Assembly (NCBI GenBank): GCA_025463135.1
Contig: JAOAPY010000051.1
Span: forward strand, 62,001 to 126,000
Direction: 5' to 3'
Source of the DNA: Acidobacteriota bacterium
GTDB taxonomy: Bacteria; Acidobacteriota; Blastocatellia; Pyrinomonadales; Pyrinomonadaceae
Length of the DNA stretch: 64,000 nucleotides
Shown here: positions 54,380 through 63,086 of the stretch, piece by piece
How positions within the stretch are numbered: the stretch's first letter is position 1
How the letters are laid out: every line of letters begins with the position of its first letter
The notes under the pieces: model-generated
Databases searched by the model: none
What the model was told of the DNA's origin: nothing
Seen by the model: only the letters and a program-made list of their open reading frames with translations
Program-made: the position numbers and the translations under genes

Positions 54380-54465
54380 GAGACACGGAGAAACGGCGAC
54401 GCGGCGACCACGGTGAACTTTTCCGTGTCGCCGTGTCACCCCTTCCCCGCGTCTCCTTAATATTT
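54380..54465. repeat. Palindromic stretch between tadA and tRNA-Ser (CGA)
   Basis: GACACGGAGAAACGGCGACG at about 54381 pairs in part with CGTGTCGCCGTGTCACC at about 54424-54440. It may serve as a terminator for tadA, although no T-run is present. Confidence 0.45.
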
Positions 54466-54555
54466 GGAGAGGTCGCATAGTGGCTTAGTGCACCGGTCTC
54501 GAAAACCGGAGTGGGGGAAACTCCACCGTGGGTTCAAATCCCACCCTCTCCGCCA
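54466..54555 (+). tRNA. tRNA-Ser (CGA)
   Basis: Acceptor GGAGAGG (54466-54472) pairs with CCTCTCC (54545-54551), discriminator G, CCA encoded. Anticodon stem-loop CCGGT-CTCGAAA-ACCGG gives anticodon CGA. Long variable arm GTGGGGGAAACTCCAC as in tRNA-Ser. Confidence 0.95.
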
Positions 54556-54656
54556 CAAAATTTCGAATTGCGGATTTGAAGAGTCGGTGCCTATGACACG
54601 GATTTGAATTCAACTTCAAATCCGAAATTCGCAATCCGACATCCGAAATTCCCAGG

Positions 54657-54747
<91 letters not shown>

Positions 54748-54778
54748 TTTGAAAAGAATGAAGGATGAAGGCGGAAGG

Positions 54779-55369
54779 ATGAAAGATTGGTGGTCTAAAT
54801 GGGTCTTTGCGAACCTGCGACTTGGGTCGCTTGCTCAGCCAATTCTATTTCCGAGACGAACCGGTTTCTCCTTCATCCTTCATCTCCCCGTCTTCATTCT
54901 TGTCTCAATAATTTGTTTTGGCACTGCGAACGCTCAGACACGCACGCGCTCTCGCAAGGCATCGGTCTGCGGCAACCCGACGCTTGCCTGCAAAACCAGT
55001 GCGACGTTTCAGCCATACGATCTGCCCTTTCGCGTGCCGCAGGACGCGGTCATCTATGATACTGAGCTGTTCTATGCCATTATCTTGAAGAGCGTAGGCA
55101 CCGGCGAACAGGATTGCGAAGTCTTTGTTCCTGAAAGCGAGCGATTGGATGCTCAGGCGTTGTTCCCCTCCAGCAAGGTCTTTACGTCACGGTGTCCCGA
55201 CGTCGAAACTTTGTTCTATTCAAACGTAAGACCCCAGCATAGATTCATGGCCGCATACGCCGGCGCCACGTTGGTCGAAGCCAAACGGGTACTGGCAGCG
55301 GTTAAGGCCACCGGAAAGTTTCCGGGAGCCACCATTAGACGGATGCGTACCGGATTCAACGGCACTTGA
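54779..55369 (+). CDS. Secreted protein of unknown function
   Basis: About 196 residues if ATG 54779 is used; 54758 is another in-frame ATG, and the frame even extends into the tRNA, so the start is uncertain. The 5' end is simple-sequence (GATGAAGGCGGAAGGATG), with an inverse copy (CTCCTTCATCCTTCATCTCC) about 100 bp later in the coding part. Hydrophobic segment FILHLPVFILVSIICFGT with cleavage near ANA-QT. The mature part has Cys residues (ASVCGNPTLACKTS, EQDCEVFVP) and DLPFRVPQDAVIYDTELFYA. No family known to me. It ends just before the YggT gene. Confidence 0.6.
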   Translation: MKDWWSKWVFANLRLGSLAQPILFPRRTGFSFILHLPVFILVSIICFGTANAQTRTRSRKASVCGNPTLACKTSATFQPYDLPFRVPQDAVIYDTELFYAIILKSVGTGEQDCEVFVPESERLDAQALFPSSKVFTSRCPDVETLFYSNVRPQHRFMAAYAGATLVEAKRVLAAVKATGKFPGATIRRMRTGFNGT

Positions 55370-55392
55370 AGTCGGCCGCACAGGGGCAACAC

Positions 55393-55914
55393 ATGGATGA
55401 CGAAAAACTCGCGAGCGAAGAAGCGCGCCGCTCCGTGCAACACCAGTCGGTGAAAGCGCAGGTTGAAGATGAAGTAAACTCCGAGATTGCTGATCGGGCG
55501 AGCCAGTCGCCGCCGGCCGGGGAATCGCGGCGGATCGATCAGGTCGCAGGAGAGTTTCGGTCCCGGGCCGTGGACGAGGTAGTCGAAACTGAGCGCGAAG
55601 TAGGGCGGTCGCGGGGTCTGGCGCGCATTTCGCAAGTCGTCGATTACATCTTCTATGTCATCTACGCTCTATTGTTGATGCGCTTCCTGCTTGCTCTTTT
55701 GGCCGCCAAAAGCAGCGCGGGTTTTGTGCAGTTCATAGTGGCGGTTACGAATCCCTTCTATGCGCCATTTAAGGGAATAGTTTCCAGTCCTACGGTCGAG
55801 GGCGGGCACACCTTGATGATGCCTTTGATGATTGCACTGATTGCATATATCTTGTTGCATCTGGCTATCAACGGTTTGCTGCGAATGTTTGCGCATCGAA
55901 AAACCGCAATCTAG
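55393..55914 (+). CDS. YggT-family membrane protein with acidic N-terminal extension
   Basis: 173 residues from ATG 55393 (a TTG at 55366 is an alternative, overlapping the previous stop). The first 80 residues are soluble and charged (SEEARRSVQHQSVKAQ...EVVETEREVG); then the YggT unit: YIFYVIYALLLMRFLLALLA, FVQFIVAVTNPFYAPFKGIV, and MMPLMIALIAYILLHLAI. YggT proteins are small membrane proteins with proposed roles in osmotic or division functions, not settled. The N-terminal extension is longer than usual. Confidence 0.8.
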   Translation: MDDEKLASEEARRSVQHQSVKAQVEDEVNSEIADRASQSPPAGESRRIDQVAGEFRSRAVDEVVETEREVGRSRGLARISQVVDYIFYVIYALLLMRFLLALLAAKSSAGFVQFIVAVTNPFYAPFKGIVSSPTVEGGHTLMMPLMIALIAYILLHLAINGLLRMFAHRKTAI

Positions 55915-55925
55915 TTTCGAGAACT

Positions 55926-55960
55926 TGTACGACAGGCTGCCAGCCTGTCGAGGTCTGCAT
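55926..55960. repeat. Short palindrome (CGACAGGCTGCCAGCCTGTCG) after the YggT gene
   Basis: ACGACAGGCT / AGCCTGTCG dyad around 55928-55949. The rest of 55915-56027 shows no gene. Confidence 0.55.
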
Positions 55961-56027
55961 GGCGTGCTGCCTGCGCGGAATCTGCAGGCTGCACTGCACA
56001 TAACTCGTTATCAGCCGGCCTCCTGAT

Positions 56028-56056
56028 TCGACATTTTCCGATCGACAATCAATAAT
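56028..56056 (+). promoter_or_regulatory. Probable promoter of the SRP RNA gene
   Basis: TCGACA at 56028-56033 (one mismatch to TTGACA), 17-bp spacer, AATAAT at 56051-56056. It predicts a start at about 56062, which agrees with the 5' end of the RNA deduced from its terminal helix. Confidence 0.5.
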
Positions 56057-56061
56057 GGATT

Positions 56062-56169
56062 GTCAGACTTCGGGCTCCGCACAACGCTCGTCTTGCAAAC
56101 CCCGCCAGGCCGGGAACGGAGCAACGGTAGCGACGACAGCGTGTGTTGCGGGTAAGTCCGGAGTCTGGC
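56062..56169 (+). ncRNA. ffs: Signal recognition particle RNA, small bacterial type
   Basis: Contains the conserved Ffh-binding domain CCAGGCCGGGAACGGAGCAA: left strand CAGG, apical CCG-GGAA-CGG tetraloop, right strand AGCAA. The ends pair (CAGACT at 56064-56069 with AGTCTG at 56162-56167; CGCACAAC near 56078-56085 with GTTGCG near 56146). Size about 107 nt, between E. coli 4.5S and larger forms. The GGAA tetraloop and A-rich internal loop are intact. It lies next to dnaX, as in several other bacteria. A terminator with T7 follows. Confidence 0.85.
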
Positions 56170-56185
56170 CAAATCGAATCAAAAG

Positions 56186-56220
56186 AGCGACAGCTTCCCC
56201 AACCAGCTGCCGCTTTTTTT
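56186..56220 (+). terminator. Rho-independent terminator of the SRP RNA
   Basis: Stem AGCGACAGCT (56186-56195) / AGCTGCCGCT (56205-56214) with one A-C mismatch, 9-nt loop, then T7. Confidence 0.8.
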
Positions 56221-56308
56221 GTTTTTGTTACTGTCGTTGACCTGTGTTGTCGGCTTAACCTTTACTCTGCTAAAGTCTCTCTATCTGGAGACAGGAAGAG
56301 GTACGGAT

Positions 56309-56482
56309 ATGAGAAGTTTTTTTGCCGCAGTAATTGGCAGCCTGACCTTTTTTCTCCTCAGCACCGCGGTCTTAGCCCAGGGCGTTCCAAAGATCCCCGA
56401 CGCAGCTCACGTGCTGACTACTTCCGTTCTTTCCGGATCCCGCGCCAATGCTGAAGCGGAGTTAGTAAATCTCAAAAACTGA
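56309..56482 (+). CDS. Very small secreted protein
   Basis: 57 residues, ATG at 56309 with GGAAGAGG about 10 bases upstream. Signal peptide MRSFFAAVIGSLTFFLLSTA with cleavage near VLA-QG leaves about 33 residues (GVPKIPDAAHVLTTSVLSGS...LVNLKN). It lies between the SRP terminator and dnaX (24 bp before the dnaX ATG), so is probably the first gene of the dnaX transcript. Function unknown; too short for family assignment. Confidence 0.6.
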   Translation: MRSFFAAVIGSLTFFLLSTAVLAQGVPKIPDAAHVLTTSVLSGSRANAEAELVNLKN

Positions 56483-56506
56483 ACCCCTGGATTCAAGAAC
56501 ACTTTC

Positions 56507-58345
56507 ATGTCCTATCAAGTCATCGCCCGCAAATGGCGCCCTCAGAGTTTCGCAGAGGTCACCGGCCAGGAGCCGATCACGCGCACCTTGCGCAATGCCA
56601 TTGAACATGAGCGCTTGCACCACGCCTATCTGTTCTCAGGTGCGCGCGGCGTCGGGAAAACCACGACCGCCCGTTTGCTCGCCAAGGCCCTGAATTGTCA
56701 TAAGGCACAACAACCGACCGCCACGCCCTGTCGCATGGACGATCCGGATGCCTGTCCCTCCTGCAAAGAAATTTCTGAGAGTCGCTCCATAGACGTACAG
56801 GAAATCGACGCCGCGTCGCATACAGGCATCGATAATGTGCGCGAAACCATTATCGGATCGATTGGCTTTGCCCCGGCGCGCGATCGCTACAAAGTCTTTG
56901 TCATCGACGAAGTGCACATGCTCTCTACGCCGTCGTTCAATGCTTTGTTAAAGACCATTGAGGAACCGCCACCCCGCGTGGTCTTCATCATGGCCACCAC
57001 TGAGCAGCACAAGGTTCCCGAGACCATCCTTTCGCGCTGCCAGCAGTTTGAATTTCGCACCATTGCTACGACGAAAATTCTGGAACGGCTGCGCGTCATC
57101 GCCGACTCGGAAAAGATTTCGATTCCCGAAGACGCGTTGCGCGAGATAGCCCGGGCGGGTGAAGGTTCAATGCGCGATGCCCAATCGGCTTTCGATCAAG
57201 TCATCAGCTTTGCCGGAGAAACGATAAAGAAGGAAGACGTCGAACTGGCGCTGGGCGTGGCGGGTGCGGACCTCCTGACTCGCGTGATCAACGGCATAGC
57301 CGACAACAAACCGGTTGAGGCGTTGGCCGTGGTGGATGACCTGGTCATGCGCGGGCACGACCTGAGAAATTTTTGTCGCGACATGCTGGCGCACTTTCGC
57401 GATCTTCTAATCGCCAAGGTCTCAGGCAGCGACGAACTGCTCGAGTCGGCGGTTTGTGAGCGCGGTGAACTCAATAGGCAGGCATCGCTTTTCTCGGAAT
57501 CCGACCTGGTCCGTTTTTTCCATTCTTTATCCGAGACTGAAACGAAACTTCGCACGGCGACGCATCCGCGCTATCAAATCGAAATCGGACTGGTAAAGTT
57601 GATGGAGATGCGACGGTTGCAACCGCTGAATGACTTGATTGAAAGAATCGGCGCCCTGGAAGAATCGCTGCGTACCGGACAGCCTCCGGCTCAAACGACG
57701 ACGCCAGCAGGTGGTGGGGGCTCTCAAGGTCCGAAATCCAGCACTCCTCGGGCTGTTTCTTCCACACCAAAGGCAGCGACCAGCGCCGCTACGGCGGCGG
57801 CCGTGAAACTCGCCGTCGACCCTGGGACCGCGGACGTCCTGTCTGCCGCAGTCACATCAGAATCCGTCATCAAAAGAACTGAATCAGTGACGGCAACAGT
57901 AACGCTTAGTCCTGAGTCCGTACCGGACCTTGCTTCGGTTAATGCCGGCTCAGAAGTCGAGCGCATCAAGTCCGCCCTGGAAAAAAAGCGCCGGATGTTT
58001 CTCGTAACCGCGCTCGAAGGCGCACGCCTGGCGCGTGTCGAAGGCAACGAGTTCTACATTGAGTTTGCACTCGAGGCCAAACACTTGCGCGATACGCTGG
58101 CGAAAAGCGAAAACGTAAAAATCATTCGCGAGGCTTGTCAGGAAGTGACAGGTAAAGAAATGGGTGTGCGCATCACGATCAAGGACGACACGATCAATGA
58201 CGACCTGCCCATGTCAAAGGAAGAGGAAGAACGGCGCGAAAAGCAGACGCTGCGCGCCGCGGCGGAACAGAACCCGGTCGTGCAACAGGTGCTAAGAAAG
58301 TTTCGCGGCGAGATTGTTGACGTGCAGAGGGTCAGCGAAGCCTAA
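56507..58345 (+). CDS. dnaX: DNA polymerase III subunits gamma/tau
   Basis: 612 residues. AAA+ clamp-loader domain: Walker A SGARGVGKTTTA (about 44-55), zinc Cys64, 75, 83 and 86 in a NCHKA...CPSC module, Walker B YKVFVIDEVHML, sensor LSRCQQFEF. Domain III from about 240; a low-complexity Pro/Thr/Ala linker (PAQTTTPAGGGGSQGPKSST) then leads to a C-terminal tau-like part (ARVEGNEFYIEFALEAKHL). In the linker, residues 438-448 (DPGTADVLSAA) are encoded by a family A repeat. The tau region binds the polymerase core and helicase. I see no clear programmed-frameshift signal, so a gamma form is unproven. Confidence 0.95.
   Translation: MSYQVIARKWRPQSFAEVTGQEPITRTLRNAIEHERLHHAYLFSGARGVGKTTTARLLAKALNCHKAQQPTATPCRMDDPDACPSCKEISESRSIDVQEIDAASHTGIDNVRETIIGSIGFAPARDRYKVFVIDEVHMLSTPSFNALLKTIEEPPPRVVFIMATTEQHKVPETILSRCQQFEFRTIATTKILERLRVIADSEKISIPEDALREIARAGEGSMRDAQSAFDQVISFAGETIKKEDVELALGVAGADLLTRVINGIADNKPVEALAVVDDLVMRGHDLRNFCRDMLAHFRDLLIAKVSGSDELLESAVCERGELNRQASLFSESDLVRFFHSLSETETKLRTATHPRYQIEIGLVKLMEMRRLQPLNDLIERIGALEESLRTGQPPAQTTTPAGGGGSQGPKSSTPRAVSSTPKAATSAATAAAVKLAVDPGTADVLSAAVTSESVIKRTESVTATVTLSPESVPDLASVNAGSEVERIKSALEKKRRMFLVTALEGARLARVEGNEFYIEFALEAKHLRDTLAKSENVKIIREACQEVTGKEMGVRITIKDDTINDDLPMSKEEEERREKQTLRAAAEQNPVVQQVLRKFRGEIVDVQRVSEA
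57818..57850 (+). repeat. Family A repeat inside dnaX
   Basis: 33 bp, three mismatches to the copy at 41171-41203; translated DPGTADVLSAA in the same phase as in the moaD-moaE fusion. Confidence 0.85.
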
Positions 58346-58446
58346 GTTGCCCCCACCTCGGATTGGCGAATCACTGAAAAGCCCTCGCAGCCATTCAGCA
58401 TCGTGTCGCTGAACTCATTGCAGTAAAATGATCGGAGGAGTTAGCG

Positions 58447-58812
58447 ATGACCCAAAAAGAACTCATCTACAAAATCAGTCGACTTCCAATTGCGCAGCAA
58501 GTTGAAATTCTGAAGGTTATAGTGCAACTCGTTGCAGACGAAATACAGGCAGGTGGAGGCGGTTCTGCAGAGCAAAGTAACGATGATGATATCCGCAAGC
58601 TACTCGACGCACTTCGATCGCCTCGAGAGCATAAGGAGGGTTTTAGTTTCAGAGAACGGTTTCCCACAGCGACCGGCCTTGAAAGTGAAGGACGGCCGGA
58701 TATGCGTCTTTCGCAACGTCTCTATGGCATTCTCAAGTTTGACGGCGAACCCCCCACAGATGACGAGATCAAGGATTCCCGCGCTGACTATCTGACGGAG
58801 AAGTACTCCTGA
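58447..58812 (+). CDS. Putative antitoxin of the second PIN pair
   Basis: 121 residues, ribosome site GGAGGAG at 58434-58440. The N-terminus (TQKELIYKISRLPIAQQVEI) is helical; the middle is acidic and Gly-rich (EIQAGGGGSAEQSNDDD); the C-terminus (DDEIKDSRADYLTEKYS) resembles tails of antitoxins that bind PIN toxins. TGATG stop-start overlap with the toxin gene (58810-58814). A -10-like TAAAAT lies at about 58422. Antitoxin role rests on position and overlap. Confidence 0.7.
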   Translation: MTQKELIYKISRLPIAQQVEILKVIVQLVADEIQAGGGGSAEQSNDDDIRKLLDALRSPREHKEGFSFRERFPTATGLESEGRPDMRLSQRLYGILKFDGEPPTDDEIKDSRADYLTEKYS

Positions 58813-59234
58813 TGCGAGTCTTGCTCGATACCGATGTGGTTCTTGATCTGATAATGGCACGGGAGCCCTTCGCCATTGCGGCGGGAGAATTGTTTGACCT
58901 TAGTGAACAGGGCGTCTTTGAAGCTAATGTCTCTGCTCTCACACCGCTAAATATTTTCTACATCGCGCGGAAGGCCAAGAGTGCTCCTGACTTGAGGCAG
59001 GCCGTCGAACAACTGGTGCAGAGTGTCAACGTTTGTCCTCTTGACTACGCGATTCTCGCCGCTGCTTTCACTTTGCCCTTTAGTGATTACGAAGATGCAG
59101 GGCAGCATTGTTGTGCCACTGCAAGCAGTCTCGACGCCATCGTTACGCGGAACACCAGAGACTACAAGAACGCTACTTTGCCGGTCTTTGGTCCTACAGA
59201 ATTTCTCAATAAACTCAAATCCCAACAGTCTTAG
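58812..59234 (+). CDS. PIN-domain toxin (VapC-like), upstream of dnaG
   Basis: 140 residues. PIN acidic residues: VLLDTDVVLDLIM (Asp6), SALTPLNIFYIARKA, DYEDAGQHCCATASSLDAIV (Asp), and TRNTRDYKNATLPVFGPTEF (Asp). Its stop is only 5 bp before the dnaG GTG, so toxin, antitoxin and dnaG probably share one transcript. The insertion of a toxin pair between dnaX and dnaG/rpoD is unusual. Confidence 0.85.
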   Translation: MRVLLDTDVVLDLIMAREPFAIAAGELFDLSEQGVFEANVSALTPLNIFYIARKAKSAPDLRQAVEQLVQSVNVCPLDYAILAAAFTLPFSDYEDAGQHCCATASSLDAIVTRNTRDYKNATLPVFGPTEFLNKLKSQQS

Positions 59235-59239
59235 TTACA

Positions 59240-61075
59240 GTGCGCTATCCACAAACATTCATCGACGACCTGCGGCGCCAGACAGATATTGTGCGCATCA
59301 TCCAGGACTATGTGCCGCTCAAGAAAAAGGGCGCCAACTGGATGGCCTGCTGTCCTTTTCACAAAGAGAAAACCCCATCCTTCTCAGTCAGTCCGGCGAA
59401 AGAAATCTTTTACTGCTTTGGCTGCCATAAAGGCGGCTCGGTCTTTAACTTTGTGATGGAATTGGAAAGCGTGCCTTTCCCCGAGGCGATCAAGATCGTC
59501 GCCGAAAAGTCCGGAGTGCCGTTACCACGATTGCTCGACGACAGCCGTTTCGAAGCAAAGCGTCAGGAAGCGGATGAAGTCGTCGAGCTCAACAAGTGGG
59601 CGCTCGAATGGTGGGAGCAGCAGTTAAACCTCGCCGGGCCGGAAACGCGCGTGGTGCGCGACTATCTCGAGAAGAGAGAGATTACCGAAGAGACTCGCAG
59701 GACCTTCCGGCTGGGTTACGCGCCCGATAGCTGGGAAGCGCTTTCTTCTTATCTCAGGCAGAAGGGCGCCGCTCAGGCGCAGATTGATCGCAGCGGATTG
59801 GTGGTTAAAAAAGATGACGGCAGTTCGTACGATCGTTTTCGCGGGCGCTTGATGTTTCCGGTCATGGACATGCAGGGACGACCTATAGCTTTTGGCGCCC
59901 GCACGCTGAAGGCCGATGACGATGCCAAATATATCAACTCGCCCGAAACCGCTGCCTATGTAAAAGGCCGGAATCTCTTCGGACTCAACCTGACCAGAGA
60001 CGAAATTCGCCGTCAGGGGTTCGCAATTTTGGTGGAAGGCTTTCTCGATCTGATCATTCCTTACCAGTTTGGCGTTCGCAACGTAGTGGCCAGTCTCGGT
60101 ACTGCGTTGACACCCGATCAGGCAAAACTTTTAGGAAGGTTTGCGCGCAAGGTAGTCGTCAATTATGATGGGGACCGAGCGGGTGTGCAGGCAGCGAAAC
60201 GAGCTATCGAGATACTTTTGCCGGAGGATCTCGATGTGAAAGTTCTGGTCCTCCCGAACAAAGCTGATCCCGATGAGTTCATTAGACAGCAGGGCGTGAA
60301 CGAGTATCAACGCCTCCGTGGAGATGCACAACCACACATCCAATTTGTGATCGATCAGGCTGTAACCGATCGTAATCTTCATCGTCCGGCGGACAAGGCC
60401 GAAGCGGTAGAAGAGGTTCTGCCGTATGTTCGCGCGGTCCGCAATGGCATACAGAAGCGCGAATATTTTGACATCGCCATCGATGCCCTGCGCATTGGAG
60501 ACCTGGCGCTTAAACGAGAGCTGTGGCTTTCAGTCAGATCCGGCGGCGCCGGCGCCGGCGACCTGAGAAAGAAAGTTGCCGGCGGCTCCGAATTAAAACC
60601 CACCGTGGCCGAACAGCGTCTGCTGGAGTTGCTGTTTGCCGATGAAGGCTTGCGGGCTGCGATTCTGCCGCGTGTGAATCCGGAGGATGTTGCTGATTTA
60701 CCGACGGCTGGACTTTTCCAGGCACTACAGGATGCCGGACGCGACGGCTCGACGCTGGATTACGATACGCTAAGCAAAAAGGTGGAAGGGGATGCGACGG
60801 CTTTGGAACTTATCCCCATGATGCTCATGAGCGACGCCCTGTTGGCCGAGAATCAGAGCCGTGAAAGCCGGCTGCAGCTCGCGGAACGCTGCCTTGAGAC
60901 GTTGCGGCTGATGAAAGTCGATCGGCGCATAAACGAACTCAAGACTGATTTGGCCGCTGCTGAGCGCAATGGTGACGAGACGCGGCTGGCCCAATTGTCG
61001 CTCGAGCAAATTGAGCTGCAGAAAAAACGTAACGCGCTGCTTCCTCAGGCAGAGGCCGCGTCCCAGACCACGTAG
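59240..61075 (+). CDS. dnaG: DNA primase
   Basis: 611 residues, GTG start at 59240. Zinc-binding CHC2 domain: MACCPFHKEKTPSFS with IFYCFGCHKGG (Cys38, His41, Cys59, Cys62). Catalytic core FRGRLMFPVMDMQGRPIAFG; Toprim Glu in ILVEGFLDLI and metal Asp in VVNYDGDRAGVQAAK. The C-terminal part (from about 430) is the helicase-binding region, including an Ala/Gly patch GGAGAGDLRKK. It synthesises RNA primers on the lagging strand. No separate promoter is evident; dnaG-rpoD order is that of the macromolecular synthesis operon without rpsU. Confidence 0.95.
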   Translation: MRYPQTFIDDLRRQTDIVRIIQDYVPLKKKGANWMACCPFHKEKTPSFSVSPAKEIFYCFGCHKGGSVFNFVMELESVPFPEAIKIVAEKSGVPLPRLLDDSRFEAKRQEADEVVELNKWALEWWEQQLNLAGPETRVVRDYLEKREITEETRRTFRLGYAPDSWEALSSYLRQKGAAQAQIDRSGLVVKKDDGSSYDRFRGRLMFPVMDMQGRPIAFGARTLKADDDAKYINSPETAAYVKGRNLFGLNLTRDEIRRQGFAILVEGFLDLIIPYQFGVRNVVASLGTALTPDQAKLLGRFARKVVVNYDGDRAGVQAAKRAIEILLPEDLDVKVLVLPNKADPDEFIRQQGVNEYQRLRGDAQPHIQFVIDQAVTDRNLHRPADKAEAVEEVLPYVRAVRNGIQKREYFDIAIDALRIGDLALKRELWLSVRSGGAGAGDLRKKVAGGSELKPTVAEQRLLELLFADEGLRAAILPRVNPEDVADLPTAGLFQALQDAGRDGSTLDYDTLSKKVEGDATALELIPMMLMSDALLAENQSRESRLQLAERCLETLRLMKVDRRINELKTDLAAAERNGDETRLAQLSLEQIELQKKRNALLPQAEAASQTT

Positions 61076-61237
61076 GCATTCTGGCGCGCGGCTTCGGTCC
61101 CAGAAACACCCGCAGCCTGCAGCCATCAAATCAATTCGGACCTGGTTTTTGAAGACAAAATGACATTAGGTTTCGCATCCACGACCTCTTATCACGCCGG
61201 AGTGCCGGTATTATTGGATTGAGCCGAGTAAATACCG

Positions 61238-62968
61238 TTGAGCATTAACAACAAAGATCGCGACGATGTAATGGAGCGCCTGCTGGAGTTGGGGGGCGAC
61301 AAGAAATACCTGACTTTCGATGACCTGAATCGAGAGCTGCCGGATAACGTCGTCTCGCCGGACGATATCGAAGACGTACTCCAAAAACTCGAGGGCTCGA
61401 ACATTGCCGTCTCCGATTCTGATGAACGACTCCTTGAACAGGCCGCGGCCATCGTGCCCGACGACGATGATGAACCGATCGACGAGGACGTCGAGCTCGA
61501 CTTGTCCGCCGGCGTCTTGGAAAAGACTAACGATCCCGTACGGCTGTACTTGCGCGAGATGGGCGTGGTCCCCCTGCTCACACGCGAGGGCGAAGTCGCA
61601 ATCGCCAAACGCATCGAGCGCGGCCAACTAAAAACCAGGAAAGCCATCGGCCGCTCTCCCATCGCGGTCAGAGAAATCCTGCGAATCGGCGAAGAGCTGG
61701 AAGCCGGCTCTGCCAACATTCGCGAGATCGTAACCTTCTCAGAACAAGCCGAGCTCACCGGTGACGAAGACAAAGCCGAAGAATATAAAGCCTGGACCAT
61801 CGAGGGTATCCAAAATATCAGCAAGCTTTACCAACAGGGTCTTAAAGAGTGGGAGAAACTTCGCGTTGAACAGAGGATCACTCGCGGCAAGAAGAGTAAA
61901 AAATTAATGCGATTGCGCCGCGGCGTGGCGCGCACGCGTCTGGAAATAGCTCAGGAAATTGGCCGCCTCAATCTTACCGAGCGCAGTCGCCAGCGATTGA
62001 TCGGCGCCATTCGCTCTGTGCAGCACGAAGTCAGAGCGGCCGAGCGCGAGATCGATAGCTTCACCGAAAGAGTCACGAAAAAGCGGATCAAACTCGAGGA
62101 TCAGAAAGAATACAAACGTCGCATCTCCACCGCCCGGAAACGATTGGCGGCAACCGAAGACGATCATAATGTGGGACCAGTCGAGATCAAACGCTCGCTG
62201 GTATCGATCACTATCGGCGAACAGCAGACCGGCCAGGCGAAACGCGAGTTGGTCGAAGCCAATCTGCGGCTGGTGGTATCGATTGCCAAGAAATACACGA
62301 ATCGCGGTTTGCAGTTTTTGGATCTTATTCAGGAAGGCAATATCGGCTTGATGAAGGCCGTCGATAAGTTTGAATGGCGACGCGGCTATAAGTTTTCCAC
62401 TTACGCAACCTGGTGGATTCGCCAGGCCATCACGCGCGCGATCGCCGACCAGGCGCGCACCATTCGCATCCCGGTCCATATGATCGAGACCATTAACAAA
62501 CTAATTCGCACCTCGCGCTCGCTGGTACAGGAGCTGGGTCGGGAACCAACCAGCGAAGAGATTGCCAAAAAGATGGACATTCCCGTGTCCAAGGTTCGCA
62601 AAGTCTTGAAGATCGCCCAGGAACCAATCTCGCTGGAAACACCAATCGGCGAAGAAGAGGATTCCCATCTGGGCGACTTTATCGAAGACCGTTCAATTTT
62701 GAATCCGGCCGATGCAGTCGTCGCTTCAAATCTGCGCGAGATTACGGACGAAGTGCTGGCAACACTGACGCCGCGCGAAGAGAAGGTTATCAAAATGCGT
62801 TTTGGCCTGGGAACAACTGGTTCAGAGCACACGCTCGAAGAAGTGGGCCAGCACTTTGCCGTTACGCGTGAAAGAATTCGCCAGATCGAAGCCAAGGCAT
62901 TGCGGAAACTGCGGCATCCCTCACGATCCCGAAAGCTTAAAGCATTCCTCGACAGCACTCAGCACTAA
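61238..62968 (+). CDS. rpoD: RNA polymerase primary sigma factor
   Basis: 576 residues. The start is TTG at 61238: an in-frame TAA sits at 61229, and the first ATG is 61271, so a TTG start is needed to keep the full region 1.1 ([18 protein letters not shown]). Region 1.2 [20 protein letters not shown], non-conserved region about 150-290 rich in charge, region 2 [38 protein letters not shown], region 3 [19 protein letters not shown], region 4 [19 protein letters not shown] with the helix-turn-helix [16 protein letters not shown]. It directs RNA polymerase to the TTGACA/TATAAT-type promoters seen in this window. Confidence 0.95.
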   Translation: MSINNKDRDDVMERLLELGGDKKYLTFDDLNRELPDNVVSPDDIEDVLQKLEGSNIAVSDSDERLLEQAAAIVPDDDDEPIDEDVELDLSAGVLEKTNDPVRLYLREMGVVPLLTREGEVAIAKRIERGQLKTRKAIGRSPIAVREILRIGEELEAGSANIREIVTFSEQAELTGDEDKAEEYKAWTIEGIQNISKLYQQGLKEWEKLRVEQRITRGKKSKKLMRLRRGVARTRLEIAQEIGRLNLTERSRQRLIGAIRSVQHEVRAAEREIDSFTERVTKKRIKLEDQKEYKRRISTARKRLAATEDDHNVGPVEIKRSLVSITIGEQQTGQAKRELVEANLRLVVSIAKKYTNRGLQFLDLIQEGNIGLMKAVDKFEWRRGYKFSTYATWWIRQAITRAIADQARTIRIPVHMIETINKLIRTSRSLVQELGREPTSEEIAKKMDIPVSKVRKVLKIAQEPISLETPIGEEEDSHLGDFIEDRSILNPADAVVASNLREITDEVLATLTPREEKVIKMRFGLGTTGSEHTLEEVGQHFAVTRERIRQIEAKALRKLRHPSRSRKLKAFLDSTQH

Positions 62969-62977
62969 GCCAACGAC

Positions 62978-63067
62978 GTCCGAAAAACTTCAGTTTGTCG
63001 ATCATCTCTGGCCTTCACTTATCTTGAATGGAGACTGGCGCCAACGACCAACTGAAGTTTGTCGGAC
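62978..63067. repeat. Two family C palindromes after rpoD
   Basis: GTCCGAAAAACTTCAGTTTG at 62978 and, in the other orientation, ACCAACTGAAGTTTGTCGG at about 63047-63065. No gene lies between rpoD and 63087. Confidence 0.7.
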
Positions 63068-63086
63068 ATTCATCGGGCATCCTGCC

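Noticed and set aside
57600..57850. Programmed frameshift site in dnaX for the gamma form
   Set aside because: No A-rich slippery sequence with a following hairpin was seen in the linker region.
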